Origin: Acidobacteria bacterium UBA2990
Lineage (GTDB): Bacteria; Acidobacteriota; Vicinamibacteria; Vicinamibacterales; UBA8438
Direction: 5' to 3'
Length of the DNA stretch: 64,000 nt
NCBI GenBank assembly: GCA_002347025.1
Contig: DEAE01000005.1
Span: 5,739 to 69,738, forward strand
Below are positions 25,960 to 34,541 of the stretch, one piece after another. A program made the position numbers and the translations under genes. Position 1 is the stretch's first letter; each line of letters starts with the position of its first letter. The notes under the pieces were generated by a model that did no database searches, was not told where the DNA came from, and saw nothing but the letters and a program-made list of their open reading frames with translations.

Positions 25960-26745
25960 TTAGTTGGTGGGTGGTTCTTTTGTGTCGAATGTCCGTTGAA
26001 TGGCTTCTCTTGTCACGTCGATGAGCTCTTTGAGACGCTTTTCATCGTATGCCGTAGTGTCAATCGGTTTACCCAGTATTACGTCGACTGTGCCAGGCCG
26101 TGGAGCAAGTGTGGTTTTGGGGAGCAACGAAAACGTGCCCTTGATTGTTACAGGAACGATAGGGACCTTTGCTCTTAGTGCGATCTTGAATACACCTGGC
26201 TTGAAGGGCTGGAGTCGACCGTCAGCAGTGCGGGTGCCCTCAGGGAAGACGGCAAGTGACTGACCCTTGCGGACACCTTCTATGACTCGGCGCATGCTGA
26301 CCGCGGTTTTTCTGGCGTTACCACGGTCGATGGGGAAGTGACCTGCGGTCCAAAGATGCCAGCCCATAAATGGCACGAAGAATAGACTACGCTTGGCCAT
26401 GATGCGGAATGGGAGGGGAAGATACGCGAAGAGGGCAGGTGTGTCGATGAGGCTAGAGTGATTCGCCATATATACGTAGGGTCGATCTGGTTTTACGTGT
26501 TCGACTCCATGAACTTTGATTCTCGCGAAGATTGACCAGGCAACGAGTCTGCACCACCAGCGAGCGCACGAAAACTGAAGGTTGCCACTTGGATCGAAAG
26601 GCCATATGAGTAGCGAGAGACTGCCCATAACTACCGTGTAGGTATACCAAAGTAGATTGGCAAACGGAGCCCAGATATAGACGAGCAACCTTCTTACGAA
26701 TGTTAGGTTGCGTGACTGTGTCGGCCGCAATGGGAGCCCTGGCAT
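25960..26745 (-). CDS. 1-acylglycerol-3-phosphate acyltransferase family protein (PlsC-like)
   Basis: A 261-residue lysophospholipid acyltransferase. The catalytic 'NHSSLIDTPALFAY' (NHx4D, near residue 97), 'FPIDRGN', 'VFPEGTRTADGRLQPFKPG' and 'VPIVPVTIKG' blocks are all present and in order. One or two N-terminal hydrophobic segments (residues 18-48) anchor it to the inner membrane. It would acylate the sn-2 position of lysophosphatidic acid. A small open frame ends two bases before its start, suggesting translational coupling, and a PPOX gene follows closely. Confidence 0.9.
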   Translation of the reverse strand: MPGLPLRPTQSRNLTFVRRLLVYIWAPFANLLWYTYTVVMGSLSLLIWPFDPSGNLQFSCARWWCRLVAWSIFARIKVHGVEHVKPDRPYVYMANHSSLIDTPALFAYLPLPFRIMAKRSLFFVPFMGWHLWTAGHFPIDRGNARKTAVSMRRVIEGVRKGQSLAVFPEGTRTADGRLQPFKPGVFKIALRAKVPIVPVTIKGTFSLLPKTTLAPRPGTVDVILGKPIDTTAYDEKRLKELIDVTREAIQRTFDTKEPPTN

Positions 26746-26747
26746 CG

Positions 26748-27017
26748 TTACTGGTACTTTCGCCAGTCAAGCTCGTTCGGCCAGGGTAGGTGGAATCGGT
26801 GATTAGGAAGCGGCTGTTCAGGCTTTATCATATCGCTGTGCCTGTCTGTGCAGACTGGCCGGTTGTTAGGAAAGACTGAAGTATGGGTTGCGCAGGTATC
26901 TAGGTTTTTGTCTCGTGAGATGCAGTTGGAGGCTGGCTGACCGCAGCAGGGATGATTGTAAAGGTCTCGTCCGAAAAACATTAGTATGTCGTTAAGGCGG
27001 TAGTGGATCTGGGACAT
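26748..27017 (-). CDS. Small hypothetical protein, coupled to the acyltransferase gene
   Basis: An 89-codon frame starting at ATG 27017 with AGGAAAGAGG upstream and ending two bases before the plsC-like start, a spacing typical of coupled genes. The protein begins MSQIHYRLNDILMFFGRDLYN and has four cysteines, including 'HPCCGQPASNC'. I do not recognise it. It has no signal peptide or membrane segment. The positive signs are the ribosome binding site, the tight junction and the lack of any other gene here; the negative one is the lack of family resemblance. Confidence 0.35.
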   Translation of the reverse strand: MSQIHYRLNDILMFFGRDLYNHPCCGQPASNCISRDKNLDTCATHTSVFPNNRPVCTDRHSDMIKPEQPLPNHRFHLPWPNELDWRKYQ

Positions 27018-27139
27018 GTCTGCCTCTTTCCTGCAGGGATTCTACTTTACGAACGATGTTGCACCAGTGAGGCCACTGCCAGGACATGTGCCGCCATCTA
27101 ATTTGCTATCGATGAAATGGGTAGTTGTGAACGCCAGCT

Positions 27140-27892
27140 TCACCGCGGCAAAGACGCTCGGATGTAAAGCAGATCAATCAGCGCTTGGGCGCGTTCGAGT
27201 GGACCCGGTTGCTCCAGAAGGCCGAGTCGGTTGAATGGGGCGATGTCTATGAGTTGCGCAATGCCATTGACGAGTTCTTCGTCGCCTAAGCCGTCTGGTA
27301 TCTGTAAGCCGGGGATTGCAATAGGAATCAGTGCGGCCAGTTCCTCACGAAGGTCACTTAGTTCGGTTATGTCTGAGCGGTTTAGCTGTTCAGGAATGGC
27401 TTCTATGTGAGCTGTCCGATAGGCACGGCTGTAGTCTTCGCTAGTAATTCGAAATTTTGTCAGTCCACCCAACACAATGTTGAAACGACCGTCAGGTAGT
27501 TCTTCAGCTTCAGTAATGACACCGACGCAGCCGATTGGAAAGACCGGTGGAGTTCCTTGATAATCGGTCTCATAGCCAGGTTCCAGCATCACCATTCCGA
27601 TTAGCCTGTTTCCCTCGAGAGCATCAGCGACCATCTCACGATAACGTTGTTCAAAGATATGGAGCGGTCGGCTAGACCGGGGAAACAACATTACATCCGA
27701 CAGCGGAAAGATTGGAATGGTTGTTGGTAGGGCGGTCGGTGCGTATCCTCTGGTTGTTGCGGGTTGAGCCAAGGCCGGTGGTAGAGAAATCAGAAGACTT
27801 ATCAATCCGATGAGGCAGAGGTGGGTCACCAGACCCCAGTGCTTCAGGTTTTTCGTTGGACGATTCTGAATCTGCCAGCTGGACGAGGGCAT
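27140..27892 (-). CDS. Exported LON substrate-binding-domain protein
   Basis: From ATG 27892 the protein has 250 residues. A positively charged stretch and a hydrophobic segment (residues 25-41, ending 'PPALAQ') look like a signal peptide or anchor. The rest is a LON N-terminal (PUA-like) domain: 'TIPIFPLSDVMLFPRSSRPLHIFEQRYREMV', 'GMVMLEPGYE', 'PIGCVGVITEAEELPDGRFNIVLGGLTKFRI'. Stand-alone LON domains are normally cytosolic, and the peptidase domain is absent, so the apparent export is unusual. A TTG start at 27949 is also in frame. The role is unknown. Confidence 0.8.
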   Translation of the reverse strand: MPSSSWQIQNRPTKNLKHWGLVTHLCLIGLISLLISLPPALAQPATTRGYAPTALPTTIPIFPLSDVMLFPRSSRPLHIFEQRYREMVADALEGNRLIGMVMLEPGYETDYQGTPPVFPIGCVGVITEAEELPDGRFNIVLGGLTKFRITSEDYSRAYRTAHIEAIPEQLNRSDITELSDLREELAALIPIAIPGLQIPDGLGDEELVNGIAQLIDIAPFNRLGLLEQPGPLERAQALIDLLYIRASLPR

Positions 27893-28147
27893 TAAATCAT
27901 CTCGGTGTGGAGAACGGGAGCCTTTGTACCAGTAGTCTCGCTGCCACAAAGTGGCTGCAGAGACTCACTTCTCAGGGTGGAAGGCTATCATGGACTGGCT
28001 TTTACTGAGGCCTTTATATGAGAAGTTGTCCAAGGTTCCTTGGCCTGTAAAGCATTCGGTTGAGCTGGACTGCTTGCCTTTGAGGCTGGTCGAGATTAGC
28101 AATTGTCCGTGAAATCTACATACCTGTCGACCACTGTAGTGGGTTGC

Positions 28148-29269
28148 TCAGCTTTTTAACATTGCTTCGACAGATTCCACCACCAGGGTCACAGCGGTAT
28201 CAATTTCTTCAGTAGAGGTGAACCGGCCCAATGAAAATCGTACACTTCCACGGATGCTCGCATCGTCGCAGCCCATCGCTCCAAGGACGTAGCTCGGTTG
28301 AAGTAAGGCGCTTGTACAAGCAGAACTGGAAGAGACGGCCAGGCCGGGCATTCGGGCCATTAGCTTTGCTCCATCCACGCCGTTGAAACTCAGATTCGAA
28401 GTGGTATTGAGCCGATCTGAATGGTGACCGTTGACCTTAGCATGTAGTTTGGTGCAAAGGCTCTTTTCTAAGTGATCTCTGAGCCTTCTGATGCCAGCAA
28501 CCTTAGGCAGCGTTGCAGCTATTCCCATACCTACGATCCCTGGCACGTTGAGAGTTCCAGATCGTAGCCCTCGTTCATGCCCTCCTCCGTGTATTAATGC
28601 TTCACACCGAACTCTTGGGTCTCGGCGTCGGACATAAAGAATACCAACACCTTTGGGGCCGTGAATCTTGTGAGCACTCGCGCTCAGCAGATCGATGTGC
28701 ATACTGCTTACGTCGATTGGTTCCTTTCCGTAGGACTGCGTGGCGTCGGTGTGAAAGAGGATGCCGTGTTCTCGGCACAGCGCACCGATCTTAGAAATGG
28801 GATGAAGGACCCCTGTCTCATTGTTGGCATGCATGGCTGAGACCATTAGTGTCTGATCAGTGATTGCTGCTTTGAGATGAGCGAGATCAAGGCGGCCTCC
28901 GGAATCGACTCCAAGGTAGGTTACGCGAAATCCTTTCTTCTCAAGGTAATCGCAGGTATCTAGCACTGCCCGATGTTCGGTTGAGACGGTAATAATGTGT
29001 TGTTTTCTGTAGGCCGCCGAGTGCGTAACGCCTAGTAAGGCCAGGTTGTTCGACTCGGTGGCACCACTAGTCCAGACGATTTCGCGCGGATCGGCTCTAA
29101 TCACTGAGGCGACTTGCTGTCTTGCGGTTTCGACGGCCGTTGCAGCGGCGCATCCTAGCGCATGGTGTCGGCTTGCGGCGTTCCCAAAATTTTCTGTTAG
29201 GAACGGTATCATTGCCTTGAGCACCTCAGGCGCCAGCGGGGTTGTTGCGTTGTGGTCCAGATAGATCAT
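28148..29269 (-). CDS. Cysteine desulfurase, NifS/IscS family
   Basis: A 373-residue PLP enzyme. It begins 'MIYLDHNATTPLAPEV', has 'TSGATESNNLA', the PLP Lys201 in 'SASAHKIHGPKG', and the mobile-loop cysteine 318 in 'SSSSACTS', which carries the persulfide. The short-loop pattern fits the NifS/IscS group I. It removes sulfur from cysteine for Fe-S clusters or other thio-products. It is the last gene of a nine-gene operon and overlaps the terpene cyclase gene by four bases. That placement suggests that it supplies sulfur to the ferredoxin and radical SAM members, or to the product itself. Confidence 0.9.
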   Translation of the reverse strand: MIYLDHNATTPLAPEVLKAMIPFLTENFGNAASRHHALGCAAATAVETARQQVASVIRADPREIVWTSGATESNNLALLGVTHSAAYRKQHIITVSTEHRAVLDTCDYLEKKGFRVTYLGVDSGGRLDLAHLKAAITDQTLMVSAMHANNETGVLHPISKIGALCREHGILFHTDATQSYGKEPIDVSSMHIDLLSASAHKIHGPKGVGILYVRRRDPRVRCEALIHGGGHERGLRSGTLNVPGIVGMGIAATLPKVAGIRRLRDHLEKSLCTKLHAKVNGHHSDRLNTTSNLSFNGVDGAKLMARMPGLAVSSSSACTSALLQPSYVLGAMGCDDASIRGSVRFSLGRFTSTEEIDTAVTLVVESVEAMLKS

Positions 29270-30933
29270 TTGTTGAGGGCCGCTACAGTGAAAATCAAAG
29301 GGTATAGTTTTTCTGAATACCAGAGTTTCGCGAAATATAGGCCAATCGGTGAAGCTTCAAAATGAGTCTGTTCCGCAAGCCAACGAGTTCCTCGTGGGTC
29401 ACCTAGCACAGCGACAGCTAAGGCGGTTTCCTCGATTGTTCCGAAGCTTCCATTCGGTTGTTGGACGGAGGCTAGGTACTGTTCGGCTCGAAGTCTTGTG
29501 TTGCGGGGTATTAAGTTCCCACATTCAAGGACTCGTGCGGTTCCATAGATCGGGTTGGTTTGGTCTTGTGTCGACGGATTGCCGAACCACAAGGGAATCC
29601 AGGATCCGTCATTCTGTTGGCTTTGGACAAGGTAGCTCACGGCGCGTTCCATTGCTGCGTCAATTCGTGGCTCGGTGGACCGCCATTTGTTCCAGGCTCT
29701 CAGGGCGTGGGCCGTGAGATCTGGACTGCTCTGGTCGAATGGTAACTTGCCCCAGCCTCGGCAGAAGGTGGGAATTCCGCCGTCACTGTTCTGTAGTTTG
29801 ATGAGCCATCTAGCACCTGCAGTTGCGGCAACTCGAATTTCAGCATCGTTGCCGAGTGTGGCTAGCGCTAGTAGCGCCCCAGCTGTGTCGTCTCCATCCG
29901 GCACGCCGCCGGAGAGGTCTGTCCATGCCCAGCCACCTGGAGGTGATTGCGTATAGGGATGGATCTCCTTGTACTGTTGATCTAGTAGCCAGCTCCGTAG
30001 ATATGTCCGCTCCGTAGCCGTGAAGGCGTCTACACCGAGTGCGTTGATTGATAGAGTGGTCAGCCAAGTGGCGAGATTGGTGTCGATTGGCCAACTGCCG
30101 TCGTCTCGTATTGATGAGGCTAGGAATCTAGCCCCTCGCTGAGTCACGGAGTGCCCCACTAGGCCGCTTGATGCCAAGCTCATTGTTACGAAGCTTGTCA
30201 GAGGAGTCGCTTCCAGGAAGCCACCAGATGCTGGCTGAATTGATTCCAAGACACGGAGGGTTTTGGTTCGTACTATTTGACGGATAGTGTGAGCGACCTT
30301 GTGCTCTGTCGGATAATGGTAGTGTTGTGCATAACCAATTGCGATGAGAGCCGGAAGGGCATAACTGACCACAGGCAATCCAATCCATTTGAACAACGAA
30401 TGGGGAATGGCTGCGAGTTCAAAGGGTAGAACCGGAATGTGGTCCCAACCAAAACGCCCAGCTAAGGAGCAATGAGTGAGGATAGGAACAGCGAAGGTTT
30501 TATCTTCACCATAGGTACCACTGATTGCTCTAGTGATCGATTCTGCTGTGAGAGGGGCGCCGATGTTTTCTCTGAGCCATGTTTCGGCGGCAGCAGCGCC
30601 TGGTGCATTGTTGGCACTGAGGGTCGCCCATGCCAGGGTGGTGGTGCTGATGTTACTCGGGCATCTTGGTGCGTCACCGAACCCTCCGTCTACGTTTTGA
30701 TTATTGGTAAGCCAGCGTAGGCCTTTAGTTACCAACGTGTCGTAGCCACCAACTATCGTTAATGCCGTAACAGCGGTTGCAGTTGACAGTGGACTTGACG
30801 ACAATTCGCCTTCCCAGTGTCCAGCCGCGGTACGTGCGGCTAACAGCCGATCACGAAAGGCTGAGATGCCCCATGGCAAGGAGGGCATAGTAGGTGTATT
30901 CGCAGTCAGGTTCATCGTCGGCCCAGTTGCCAC
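29266..30933 (-). CDS. Class II terpene cyclase, squalene-hopene-cyclase-like
   Basis: A 555-residue alpha/alpha-barrel protein from the GTG at 30933; ATGs at 30915 and 30888 are alternative starts. It has the protonating DXDD motif 'DGDDTA' at residues 346-351 and several QW-type repeats ('QNVDGGFGD', 'IRDDGSW', 'QNSDGGIPTF', 'QQNDGSWIP', 'QPNGSFG'). Squalene-hopene cyclases are near 630 residues, so this is shorter and may use a different polyprenyl substrate. It would cyclise an isoprenoid by protonation. Its start lies inside the end of the preceding alpha/alpha gene, and its stop overlaps the desulfurase start, so it is part of one coupled operon. Confidence 0.85.
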   Translation of the reverse strand: MATGPTMNLTANTPTMPSLPWGISAFRDRLLAARTAAGHWEGELSSSPLSTATAVTALTIVGGYDTLVTKGLRWLTNNQNVDGGFGDAPRCPSNISTTTLAWATLSANNAPGAAAAETWLRENIGAPLTAESITRAISGTYGEDKTFAVPILTHCSLAGRFGWDHIPVLPFELAAIPHSLFKWIGLPVVSYALPALIAIGYAQHYHYPTEHKVAHTIRQIVRTKTLRVLESIQPASGGFLEATPLTSFVTMSLASSGLVGHSVTQRGARFLASSIRDDGSWPIDTNLATWLTTLSINALGVDAFTATERTYLRSWLLDQQYKEIHPYTQSPPGGWAWTDLSGGVPDGDDTAGALLALATLGNDAEIRVAATAGARWLIKLQNSDGGIPTFCRGWGKLPFDQSSPDLTAHALRAWNKWRSTEPRIDAAMERAVSYLVQSQQNDGSWIPLWFGNPSTQDQTNPIYGTARVLECGNLIPRNTRLRAEQYLASVQQPNGSFGTIEETALAVAVLGDPRGTRWLAEQTHFEASPIGLYFAKLWYSEKLYPLIFTVAALNK

Positions 30934-31627
30934 AAAATGCTCGTCCTGTCCATAGCGTATCGAGAAAATCGAGAGTTTGTTCTCTTAGATGTTTTATAGA
31001 TACGTGTTGGCCCGATAGTGCATGCAGTGCTGTAGCGGTCGACAGTAAGTCTGGCATTGGGGCATCCTTAGTCGCTGAGAAACCTCCCTCAGGATGGGCC
31101 CGTTCGAGTAGCCACTGCACAGTGCCAGGTGGGACCGGCTTCTGCATCTGGCGTAGTAGGGTCATGGCAGCTGCCGTGGTAGGGGTAGTTCTGGTTGGAA
31201 AACTGTCTTTTACTGAGATTGGTTGAGGTAGTTGTCCTTGGTCTTGAAGGGCACCCCACGCCAGAAAGCTGTGATACACATTTTGCTGGTCCCACAATGC
31301 GGTGATACGAGGTGCAAGGTTGGGTGCCTCTTGTTTCAAAGTCGCCCAGCAGCGGGCGAGACAACATAGATGTACGAGATCCAGTGCCTTGCCATCATCG
31401 AAAGTCTCCAAAAATGTAGAGACATTGTCGGGAGGGTCAGCCTGGAGAGCTACTAAACCCTCAAGCGCAAAAACGGTATAGTAAAGGTCACTCTGCCCAG
31501 CACGGTTCGCAGCGCCACCATCTTCGTTGAACTGAGACAGAAGAAATTCGGCAACTGGCTCAGACGCGTCCTGCAGCAGACTCGGTGCCAGTCGCGCGAC
31601 TTGCAGCATTTCGAGCCTCAAACTCAC
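30851..31627 (-). CDS. Prenyltransferase/squalene-oxidase repeat protein (half-size alpha/alpha barrel)
   Basis: A 258-residue protein built of helical repeats with the phrases 'FLLSQFNEDGGAANRAGQSDLYYTVFALEGL', 'LLERAHPEGGFSATKDAPMPDLLSTATALHAL' and 'CEYTYYALLAMGHLSLS'. These match the alpha/alpha-toroid of prenyltransferase beta subunits and terpene cyclases. It lacks a DXDD motif and is only about half the size of a cyclase, so it may be a partner subunit of the cyclase encoded next. Its 5' end overlaps the polyprenyl synthase gene by 68 bases and its 3' end overlaps the cyclase gene. Confidence 0.75.
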   Translation of the reverse strand: MSLRLEMLQVARLAPSLLQDASEPVAEFLLSQFNEDGGAANRAGQSDLYYTVFALEGLVALQADPPDNVSTFLETFDDGKALDLVHLCCLARCWATLKQEAPNLAPRITALWDQQNVYHSFLAWGALQDQGQLPQPISVKDSFPTRTTPTTAAAMTLLRQMQKPVPPGTVQWLLERAHPEGGFSATKDAPMPDLLSTATALHALSGQHVSIKHLREQTLDFLDTLWTGRAFCGNWADDEPDCEYTYYALLAMGHLSLS

Positions 31628-33317
31628 TGCAATATCCCTCGATAAGTTTCTCCCCGAAAATCTTACCCACGATGCGTCGCATCAGTCCCTTGAGTGTTGG
31701 ACTGGATAAGAAACGCAGGGATCGGATTGCATCTTCTCTATAAGCTTCTAACAGGTCTTCAGCTTTACTGAGTGCGCCGCACTCAGTGACGATCTTATGC
31801 ACGTCTTCTGGGAACTCTGGTGCACCAGAGTGTATGACCGATGCGATTCGGTCGCGGTTCGAGCCTTCGGCGCGTTTGTGTGCGATTGCAAGAATTAGGG
31901 ACAGGCGCACCTGCTCGAGGTCGTTCGAGTCGGCTTCTCCCTTAAAGTCTTCGATGTCGTCGTTTATCTGGTAGGCGATGCCGAGTGACTCACTGTATTT
32001 CTTGAGAACCTCGTGGGTCTCTCGGTCTGCTTGGCCGAGGATGGCACCTATTCGCAGAGCCACTTCGAAGGCTGCAGCAGTTTTCTGACGAAATATTTCG
32101 AGAACCTGCATTGAGGGCAGTGGTTGAGGGTCGCACGCCCAAAGTAATTCGCGACCTTGTCCTCGACTCAGTGTGACGTGGCCCTGAGCTGCAATGCCCG
32201 TCAGCTCAGGGTTATTCAGTTCTCCGAGTAGGCGGTAGCCTTCCCCTACTAGGAAATCGCCGATGTTGAGGGCTACAGGCAGACCTACTTCCTCATGGAG
32301 GGCAGGGCTGTTATAACGTGTCTCGTCACCATCCTCGATGTCGTCATGGATCAACGAGGCCTTGTGAAAGCACTCGATGGCAACAGCTGCCTTCTTCAAA
32401 GCAAAGGTCAACCTCGGCTCGGTATCTTGGCTGTCACTCTGTAGGGCCATGTATGTACAAGCGGCTAGGTAGGGACGCCAGCGCTTTCCACCTTTTTTCA
32501 GGTACGCTCGTGCGATGATGGCCGTTTGGTCGTCAGATTCGGTTGGCCCCATGATGTCGTCGAGGGAGGGTTTGTCGAACCAACCTCGGACTGTCGTCTT
32601 CAGACTGTCGAGGTCGAGCCGGTAAGTCTTGTCGTCTGAGGTCAGGTGAAGTAAATCCCATACCCAGTCCAGGTCAACGGTTGTGTTAATACAGTCGTCC
32701 TGCAGTAGTGGAATAGCAACACCTGGGATAGCCGCGGCTTCCATATGTGGGAAGCATTTCTCGAGAACGTTGATGCAGCTGACGCCGACGATCGCCTCGA
32801 TCTTGCCCGTTTCAATCATTGAGCGCACGATAGCTGAGCCTTCGGCTACCAACACAGCGTAACCAAGACGCTCAGCCTCGACCGTCAAGTCCTGGATGGA
32901 GCAAAGGCCACATTCTTTACACAGCAAGCCGAATTCATCGAATGGGGCTGGGCACTTCCCTTCTACTCTGAGGCACTTCGGGATGAGCAACAAGCGCCGG
33001 TCATATGGGATCTGCGCCAGTGAGTCTCGCCACGCAGCGTTGCTGACCAGAATCGATGCGTAGTCGGCGTAAACTATGTCGAGGCCGGCTTCTTTCAGGA
33101 CGGCACCGGTGTGCTCAGACAACTCGTCCATTGTGAGTGGTGGCACTGCACCGACTCTCTTGACGTAGTCTTCCGTGCGTTTCTTCAGATTTAGCCGAAC
33201 TTGCTTATCGTCTGGGATGTTTGACTGCGCAGGTCGGTAGGTCTGTCGCGGTACCTGTGCCGGTAATTGCAACGGAATGGTGGGTGTTTCGATATTGTCA
33301 GACGTATCCGGGGCCAT
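31560..33317 (-). CDS. DUF116-polyprenyl synthase fusion protein
   Basis: A 585-residue protein in two parts. Residues about 60-250 form a Cys-rich DUF116 domain ('LLIPKCLRVEGKCPAPFDE', 'CKECGLCS', 'GVSCINVLEKCFP', with Cys115, 122, 133, 136, 139, 181, 188, 209). Residues about 260-570 are an all-helical trans-isoprenyl diphosphate synthase with both aspartate motifs, 'DDIED' at 325-329 and at 453-457, plus 'GGKRWRP' (residues 276-282). The synthase part condenses IPP with allylic diphosphates; chain length cannot be read with confidence. The role of DUF116 is unknown, and its cysteines suggest a metal or Fe-S site. The gene starts 15 bases after the radical SAM gene. Confidence 0.85.
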   Translation of the reverse strand: MAPDTSDNIETPTIPLQLPAQVPRQTYRPAQSNIPDDKQVRLNLKKRTEDYVKRVGAVPPLTMDELSEHTGAVLKEAGLDIVYADYASILVSNAAWRDSLAQIPYDRRLLLIPKCLRVEGKCPAPFDEFGLLCKECGLCSIQDLTVEAERLGYAVLVAEGSAIVRSMIETGKIEAIVGVSCINVLEKCFPHMEAAAIPGVAIPLLQDDCINTTVDLDWVWDLLHLTSDDKTYRLDLDSLKTTVRGWFDKPSLDDIMGPTESDDQTAIIARAYLKKGGKRWRPYLAACTYMALQSDSQDTEPRLTFALKKAAVAIECFHKASLIHDDIEDGDETRYNSPALHEEVGLPVALNIGDFLVGEGYRLLGELNNPELTGIAAQGHVTLSRGQGRELLWACDPQPLPSMQVLEIFRQKTAAAFEVALRIGAILGQADRETHEVLKKYSESLGIAYQINDDIEDFKGEADSNDLEQVRLSLILAIAHKRAEGSNRDRIASVIHSGAPEFPEDVHKIVTECGALSKAEDLLEAYREDAIRSLRFLSSPTLKGLMRRIVGKIFGEKLIEGYCSEFEARNAASRATGTESAAGRV

Positions 33318-33332
33318 AATGTCGACTGCCTT

Positions 33333-34538
33333 TTAGGTGTAGGCGCCAAAACCGAAGAACCAATGTTTCTTTGCAAAACGGTAGACCCAGTTTTCCTCAG
33401 GAATTTCGTGCCCTGGGTTGTATTGGCTCGGTCTTGACCTGAGTGTCTCGAGTTCAGTCGTTGCTGTTTGGCGTATTGTTGTGTCCCTTGCGCCATGCCG
33501 GGTCACAATTTCTTTAACGAGGTCTGGGCGTTCTAGCACGACGCAACCACGTGTTGCCTTCGCCGCTGTTTGGCGAAAATCAGTCAAGAGTGATGATTCG
33601 GTCAGTGTTTTGAATACATCACCATCGTTGTCTTGAATCTTCTCGTTGGCAAACTGAATAATCGGGCAGGGTTCTACGTCTCCAAATGGACCGATATGAT
33701 GACTAATTCCGGTGGCTGCAGGGCAAAGTGCTTGCCCTTTGTCGTCCCAATAAGCGTCGATCAACCCAATTGCCTTCTGGTTTCGCATGTCCATCACAAA
33801 GCGGCGTACCCGCAACACTTGTTCTGGTTCCAAGGCTAGCTGCGGGTTCGGTACCGGTCCTACAACCCTGTAAGTGTGAAACCAGCAATAGTGAACTCCC
33901 ATAGCGATTAACTTGTCAATCCATGTTTCTTGAACCAAGTCGTCTATGTTCGTCTGACAAACGCTGGTTGCGACTCCGGTGATTAGGCCGTGACGCACGC
34001 TGGCTTTTATGCCTTCGAGGGTGTGGTTCAACACGCCGCTTCGGCCGCGTCGTGTGTCGCTGACCGACGGGGTGCCCTCGACGCTGATGAGCGGGGTTGC
34101 GTTGCCTACTTCCTTTAGTTGGCGAGCTACCTCGTCGGTGATGTGATGGCCGTTGGTGAATATTTGGAAATAGCAGTCTGGATGTGCTCTCAAGACCCGA
34201 ATGAGGTCGGGGTGCATGAAGGGCTCTCCACCCAAGATGCCGAAGAAGCTGTTGCCATGCTGCTTCGCGCTGTTGATCAGCTTGTTCATATCGTCAAAGC
34301 TGATCATTTCTTGTGGCTTGTCGACATCGACCCAGCAACCCTGACACCTGAGGTTGCAGCTATTTGTGATGGATATATAAATGAAAGGAGGGAAGGTGAT
34401 GCCTTGCTTCAGTCGCTTCTTAAAGCGTTGGACAGAACGAACCCCTTTGTAACCGAAGTTGTAGGCGAATTTCCAGAGCACTCGTTTGTCCGCAGAGCGG
34501 ACTGTGCGGTAACCCAATCCAGCGGTTGCTTTTAACAT
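33333..34538 (-). CDS. Radical SAM protein, operon-specific
   Basis: A 401-residue radical SAM enzyme with the cluster motif 'CNLRCQGCW' (Cys61, 65, 68) preceded by 'FIYISITNS' and followed by 'GGEPFMHPDL' and 'ISVEG'. A further cysteine cluster toward the C-terminus ('ALCPAATGISHHIGPFGDVEPCPIIQF', then 'TRGCVV') hints at an auxiliary SPASM- or Twitch-like Fe-S site. The general layout is reminiscent of HpnH-type enzymes in hopanoid pathways, but membership is not certain. It sits between a ferredoxin and a polyprenyl synthase in a terpene-cyclase operon, so its substrate may be an isoprenoid. Confidence 0.85.
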   Translation of the reverse strand: MLKATAGLGYRTVRSADKRVLWKFAYNFGYKGVRSVQRFKKRLKQGITFPPFIYISITNSCNLRCQGCWVDVDKPQEMISFDDMNKLINSAKQHGNSFFGILGGEPFMHPDLIRVLRAHPDCYFQIFTNGHHITDEVARQLKEVGNATPLISVEGTPSVSDTRRGRSGVLNHTLEGIKASVRHGLITGVATSVCQTNIDDLVQETWIDKLIAMGVHYCWFHTYRVVGPVPNPQLALEPEQVLRVRRFVMDMRNQKAIGLIDAYWDDKGQALCPAATGISHHIGPFGDVEPCPIIQFANEKIQDNDGDVFKTLTESSLLTDFRQTAAKATRGCVVLERPDLVKEIVTRHGARDTTIRQTATTELETLRSRPSQYNPGHEIPEENWVYRFAKKHWFFGFGAYT

Positions 34539-34541
34539 ATC

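Noticed and set aside
28030..28043. CCAAGG-TT-CCTTGG palindrome downstream of the desulfurase gene
   Set aside because: It has only six pairs and a two-base loop with no T-run; it is too weak to call a terminator.
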